21,474 nucleotides of DNA from a virus. The notes under the pieces were generated by a model. That model saw nothing but the letters and a program-made list of their open reading frames with translations, was not told the DNA's origin and did no database searches. The stretch lies in IMG/VR virus record IMGVR_UViG_3300046836_000330, positions 1 through 21,474 of that record; one strand, given 5' to 3'. A program made the translations under genes and the position numbers. This document shows positions 19,023 through 21,474 of the stretch, piece by piece. Every line of letters starts with the position of its first letter. Positions within the stretch are counted from its first letter, which is position 1.

Positions 19023-19196
19023 ATGGCCGACAAGCCGAAGCTGCCGATGTCGTCGCAGACCGACATGACCCTGCCGCTCGCCGCGCCCGCCGTGAAAGAA
19101 AAGAAAGTGCAACCCGCGAACAGCCTCGCCGGGCACAGCTCGCGTGTCGCGAGCGAGATCGGCCGGAAGGGCGGCCAAGCGGAGATGCACAAGTGA
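19023..19196 (+). CDS. Small hypothetical virion-region protein
   Basis: 57 residues from ATG 19023, with AGGAGA at 19011-19016; the frame is open upstream but this start has the only ribosome-binding site. The N-terminus is Pro/Leu-rich and the C-terminus (VASEIGRKGGQAEMHK) is basic. No motif is recognised. It overlaps the next gene by GTGA, so it belongs to the morphogenesis cluster. Confidence 0.6.
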   Translation: MADKPKLPMSSQTDMTLPLAAPAVKEKKVQPANSLAGHSSRVASEIGRKGGQAEMHK

Positions 19197-19402
19197 AGGC
19201 CAAGCTCGGGAGCGGCAAACGCTTCGCCGCCGTCGAGCGCAGCGCCGCCGCGAGTGGCGCGCGTGATCCCGGTGCCGTGGCCGCCGCCGCCGGCCGCGCG
19301 AAATACGGGCAGACGAAGATGACCGCGCTCGCCAACCACGGCAAGGCGGTCGCCGGCGAGATCAGCCGCAAAGACGGCAGCAACGAGCAGCAGCACAAAT
19401 GA
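19193..19402 (+). CDS. Small basic phage protein (GSGxRFxA...GRxKYGxxKM type)
   Basis: 69 residues from GTG 19193 (GTGA overlap). The pattern KLGSGKRFAAVERSAA, RDPGAVAAAAGRAKYG, KMTALANHGK follows a small phage protein type (LGSGxRFxAL, DPxALAAxIGRxKYGxxKxxxLAxxG) that is common in phage genomes near the portal gene. It is basic and short, perhaps a virion or DNA-associated protein; the function is unknown. Confidence 0.65.
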   Translation: MKAKLGSGKRFAAVERSAAASGARDPGAVAAAAGRAKYGQTKMTALANHGKAVAGEISRKDGSNEQQHK

Positions 19403-19860
19403 TCGACGGCGCCGAAGTCGCACAGATCGCCTCACGGTTCATCGGCGTGCACGAGGCCGTCGGGCCGTCGGCCAACAACCCCTTCATCGTGTGGGCGCTG
19501 TCGCTCTGCGGCCTCGAGGGCGCGACTGACGAAGTGCCCTGGTGCTCGGCCTTCGTGAACGCGATCGCCTTCATGGGCGGCCTGCAGCGCACGCGCAGCG
19601 CGTCGGCCCGAAGCTGGCTCGCGGTCGGCGTGCCGGTGCCGGCGCCGCTCGCGATGCCCGGCGACATCGTGATCCTCAAGCGCGGCACGGGCCCGCAACC
19701 CGGCGCGGACGTGCTCAACGCGCCCGGCCACGTCGGCATCTGCATCGGCCCGCACAACGGCGACATCCAGATCGTCGGCGGCAACCAGCACGATGCCGTC
19801 TCGATCGCCAGCTTTCCAGCGGCCGACATCCTCGGCGTGCGCAGGTTGCGAAGTGTCTGA
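19399..19860 (+). CDS. TIGR02594-like cysteine peptidoglycan hydrolase
   Basis: 153 residues from ATG 19399 (ATGA overlap). The protein follows the TIGR02594/NlpC-P60-like plan: IASRFIGVHEAVGPSANNP, DEVPWCSAFVN with the catalytic Cys49, PGDIVILKRG, GHVGICIG with His111, and IQIVGGNQHD with Asn129 as probable third residue. Such enzymes cut amide bonds in peptidoglycan and act as endolysin or as a virion hydrolase. There is no signal peptide, so release through a holin or delivery in the particle is expected. Its position before the portal gene, instead of beside a clear holin, makes both roles possible. Confidence 0.8.
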   Translation: MIDGAEVAQIASRFIGVHEAVGPSANNPFIVWALSLCGLEGATDEVPWCSAFVNAIAFMGGLQRTRSASARSWLAVGVPVPAPLAMPGDIVILKRGTGPQPGADVLNAPGHVGICIGPHNGDIQIVGGNQHDAVSIASFPAADILGVRRLRSV

Positions 19861-19871
19861 AGGAGTGAGCT

Positions 19872-20045
19872 ATGCCTCTCGTGAAGGGCGGGAAGTCGAA
19901 AGCCTCGAAGCAGGCAGCGGTCTCGGCCGACATCAAGGAGCTGAGTCACTCCCAGACGAAGGCCGGCAAGGCGCGCAACAGCGGCGCGAACAGCCACGCG
20001 CGGAACGTGGCGATCGCGATGAAAACGGTCTACGACACGAAGTAA
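19872..20045 (+). CDS. Small basic phage protein
   Basis: 57 residues from ATG 19872 with AAGGAG at 19860-19865. The sequence MPLVKGGKSKASKQ, ADIKELSHSQTKAGKARNSG and ARNVAIAMKTVYDTK resembles a type of small basic phage proteins (KGKSxxxxSxNIxELxxxGxxxxQAVAIAL) encoded close to portal genes. The function is unknown, perhaps virion assembly. It has a strong ribosome-binding site and lies 11 bases after the hydrolase. Confidence 0.65.
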   Translation: MPLVKGGKSKASKQAAVSADIKELSHSQTKAGKARNSGANSHARNVAIAMKTVYDTK

Positions 20046-20056
20046 CGATCCGGCCG

Positions 20057-20512
20057 ATGCGCGAGGACGATCGCGGCGCCATCATGCTGATGGGCGCGCA
20101 CTTTCTCGCCGGCACGCACTACGGCGAGGTCTTCGACGCGCTCGTGCCCGAGGCCGACCTGATGCGCGGCATCGACCGGCTGATCACCCTGGCGCAGGAG
20201 CTCGGCCCGAACGCCGCGACCTGCCTCGTCGCCGACAGCGACGGCGCGCTCGTCGGGATGCTCGCGATCGCGATCGGCCCGCACATCCTCACGGGCCAGC
20301 TCTTCGCGGAAGAAATCGCCTGGTGGGTCGAGCCCTCACGGCGCGGCAAGGTCGGCGTCGCGCTCGGCCTACTCGACGCTGCCGAGGCCTGGGCGCGCGG
20401 CAACGGCGTCGCGTTCCTCAAGATGATCGAGCCCGTCGGCACGCAGATCGGCAAGCTCTACGCGCGGCGCGGCTACCGCGCGATCGAGACCGGCTTCGCG
20501 AAGCGCCTGTAG
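20057..20512 (+). CDS. GNAT-family acetyltransferase
   Basis: 151 residues from ATG 20057. The fold is seen in ATCLVADSDGALVGMLAIAI (strands 2-4), EEIAWWVEPSRRGKVGVALG (acetyl-CoA pyrophosphate loop, a variant of the usual R-x-x-G-x-G/A) and AEAWARGNGVAFLKMIEPVG with IGKLYARRGYRAIETGFAKR at the end. It would transfer an acetyl group from acetyl-CoA to an unknown substrate. GNAT genes beside the portal are frequent in podoviruses. The usual first strand (VTIRP) is encoded just upstream of the ATG in the same frame but has no standard start codon, and no ribosome-binding site is near ATG 20057. Confidence 0.75.
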   Translation: MREDDRGAIMLMGAHFLAGTHYGEVFDALVPEADLMRGIDRLITLAQELGPNAATCLVADSDGALVGMLAIAIGPHILTGQLFAEEIAWWVEPSRRGKVGVALGLLDAAEAWARGNGVAFLKMIEPVGTQIGKLYARRGYRAIETGFAKRL

Positions 20513-20519
20513 GAGAGAC

Positions 20520-20849
20520 ATGGCTGCACTCACTGCCACGCTGATCGGGCTCGCGCTCGCCGGCGGCCTCACGGCCGGCAAGACGATCGCCGACAAACAG
20601 AACGCCGCGAGCAGCGGCCCAGGGCCCGGCGCCGAGACGAAGCCGACGACCGCGATCGTCGGGCCGCCGCAGACCAACGCGAGCGACCAGAACGCCCAGG
20701 CCGCCGGCGCCCAGGCGGCGACGCGCCAGAAGAAGCGCGCCGCAGCGGCCGACACGATCCTCACCGGCGGCACGAAGACCGGCACCGGCATCCCGCGCGA
20801 CTTCCCGAGCGCCGGCACGGCCGCGCCCGCGAGCCTGATCGGATCCTGA
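20520..20849 (+). CDS. Small conserved-type protein preceding the portal
   Basis: 109 residues from ATG 20520 with AGGAGA at 20511-20516. Residues about 3-22 (ALTATLIGLALAGGLTAGKT) are hydrophobic and small-residue-rich; the rest is Ala/Gln/Thr-rich and disordered, with ADTILTGG near residue 77 and a PASLIG end. The motif 'ADTILTG ... LLG' at the end is familiar from small phage proteins encoded directly before podovirus portals. The function is unknown; it may be a minor virion protein. It overlaps the portal gene by TGATG. Confidence 0.65.
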   Translation: MAALTATLIGLALAGGLTAGKTIADKQNAASSGPGPGAETKPTTAIVGPPQTNASDQNAQAAGAQAATRQKKRAAAADTILTGGTKTGTGIPRDFPSAGTAAPASLIGS

Positions 20850-21474
20850 TGGCGCTTTACGGTTCGCTCGCGGAACGGCGGATCGCCTACGACCGGATCT
20901 ACTCGAGCCTCTGGTCGGAGCGGCAGAGCGGCTTTGACGCGCACTGGCAGGATCTCAGCAACTTCATCATGCCGCGCCGCACGCGCTTCTGGACCGGCGA
21001 CCGCAACCGAGGCGACAAGCGCAACCAGAACATCGTCGACAGCACGGCCCGCTTCTCGGCGCGCACGCTCGCGTCAGGCCTGCACGCCGGCCTCACGTCG
21101 CCGGCGCGGCCCTGGATGAAGCTGACGACGCCCGACCTCTCGCTCGCGCGGCAGCGCGACGTGAAGATCTGGCTCGACGAAGTGACGACCCGCATGTTGA
21201 CGGTCTTCGCGACGAGCAACCTCTACAACGTGCTGCCGATCGTCTACGGCGACATGGGCATCTTCGGCACGGCCGCGATGGCGATCGTCGACGACAGCCG
21301 CGATCTCTTCCGCTGCTACGCTTACCCGCTCGGCAGCTACGCGCTCGGCATGGATGCGCGCGGGCTCGTGACGACCTTCGTGCGCGAATACGAGCTCACC
21401 GTGCGGCAGATCGTCCAGCAGTTTGGCCTGCAGCCCAACGGCGACATCGACTGGACGAACATCTCGAGCCACGT
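20849..21474 (+). CDS. Portal (head-to-tail connecting) protein, 3' partial
   Basis: 208 residues are seen from ATG 20849 and the frame is open at the window's end. RIAYDRIYSSLWSERQSGFD, HWQDLSNFIMPRRTRF, IVDSTARFSARTLASGLHAG and LTSPARPWMKLTTPDLSLA are characteristic of the podovirus-type Head-tail_con family (PF12236); GDMGIFGTAAMAIVDD follows. The portal forms the dodecameric ring through which TerL pumps DNA and to which the tail attaches. The family points to a short-tailed phage. The ATG overlaps the upstream stop (TGATG). Confidence 0.85.
   Translation, partial: MALYGSLAERRIAYDRIYSSLWSERQSGFDAHWQDLSNFIMPRRTRFWTGDRNRGDKRNQNIVDSTARFSARTLASGLHAGLTSPARPWMKLTTPDLSLARQRDVKIWLDEVTTRMLTVFATSNLYNVLPIVYGDMGIFGTAAMAIVDDSRDLFRCYAYPLGSYALGMDARGLVTTFVREYELTVRQIVQQFGLQPNGDIDWTNISSH

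Noticed and set aside
1-21474. CRISPR arrays, tRNA genes, insertion sequences, integrase and attachment sites
   Set aside because: No regularly spaced repeats, cloverleaf-like sequence, transposase or recombinase motifs were seen by eye; a tRNA or covariance-model search would be needed to exclude small RNA genes.

Overview
The window reads as about 21.5 kb of a tailed, probably podovirus-type bacteriophage genome. It is GC-rich (roughly two thirds G+C by eye). Every supported gene lies on the + strand, most neighbours overlap by 1-4 bases (ATGA, GTGA, TGATG), and large and small terminase, portal (head-to-tail connecting family) and cell-wall hydrolase genes are present. The host is probably a high-GC proteobacterium; this is inferred from base composition, from a Pseudomonas/Caulobacter-type parS palindrome and from the E. 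coli-like form of the DnaA-box candidates. No integrase, tRNA, CRISPR array, insertion sequence, DNA polymerase, primase or helicase was seen.

Layout. (1) 1-2194: the 3' end of a very large virion or 'polyvalent' protein and a small coiled-coil protein, the tail end of the late region. (2) 2199-6938: the first early operon. It starts at a strong promoter with an operator-like palindrome and a gene that looks leaderless, then holds a recombination set (Rad52-like annealing protein, PD-(D/E)XK exonuclease, HNH nuclease) among many small unknown genes. (3) 6909-8755: a second promoter of the same design drives a long coiled-coil protein with an internal TerS-like helical segment and several small genes. 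(4) 8756-8982: a non-coding region with DnaA-box-like sites and a 16-bp inverted repeat, the best origin candidate. (5) 8983-13568: an accessory block with an Hjc-like nuclease, an Acb2-family cyclic-nucleotide sponge (anti-CBASS), an MT-A70 adenine methyltransferase, a MazG-like protein, an extremely acidic mini-protein and several zinc-knuckle proteins. (6) 13597-16487: a third promoter of the same design drives a DUF932 protein, followed by two hairpin terminators and small genes. (7) 16488-21474: the packaging and morphogenesis module: structured region, terS, a small hydrophobic protein, terL, a parS-like palindrome, small basic proteins, a TIGR02594-like hydrolase, a GNAT acetyltransferase and the start of the portal gene, which runs off the window.

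How the parts fit together. Three promoters share a TTGACA -35 box buried in the palindrome TGTTGACAACA and a TAGACT-like -10, so one regulator could control all three early operons. The annealing protein and exonuclease form a recombination pair, while replication may depend on host DnaA and the host replisome. The 9.2-13.2 kb block looks devoted to countering host defences, so its unknown genes are good candidates for undescribed inhibitors. The parS-like site just after terL suggests an interaction with host ParB. Because the window opens on late-gene sequence and closes in the portal gene, the genome is probably circular or circularly permuted, with the rest of the structural genes outside.
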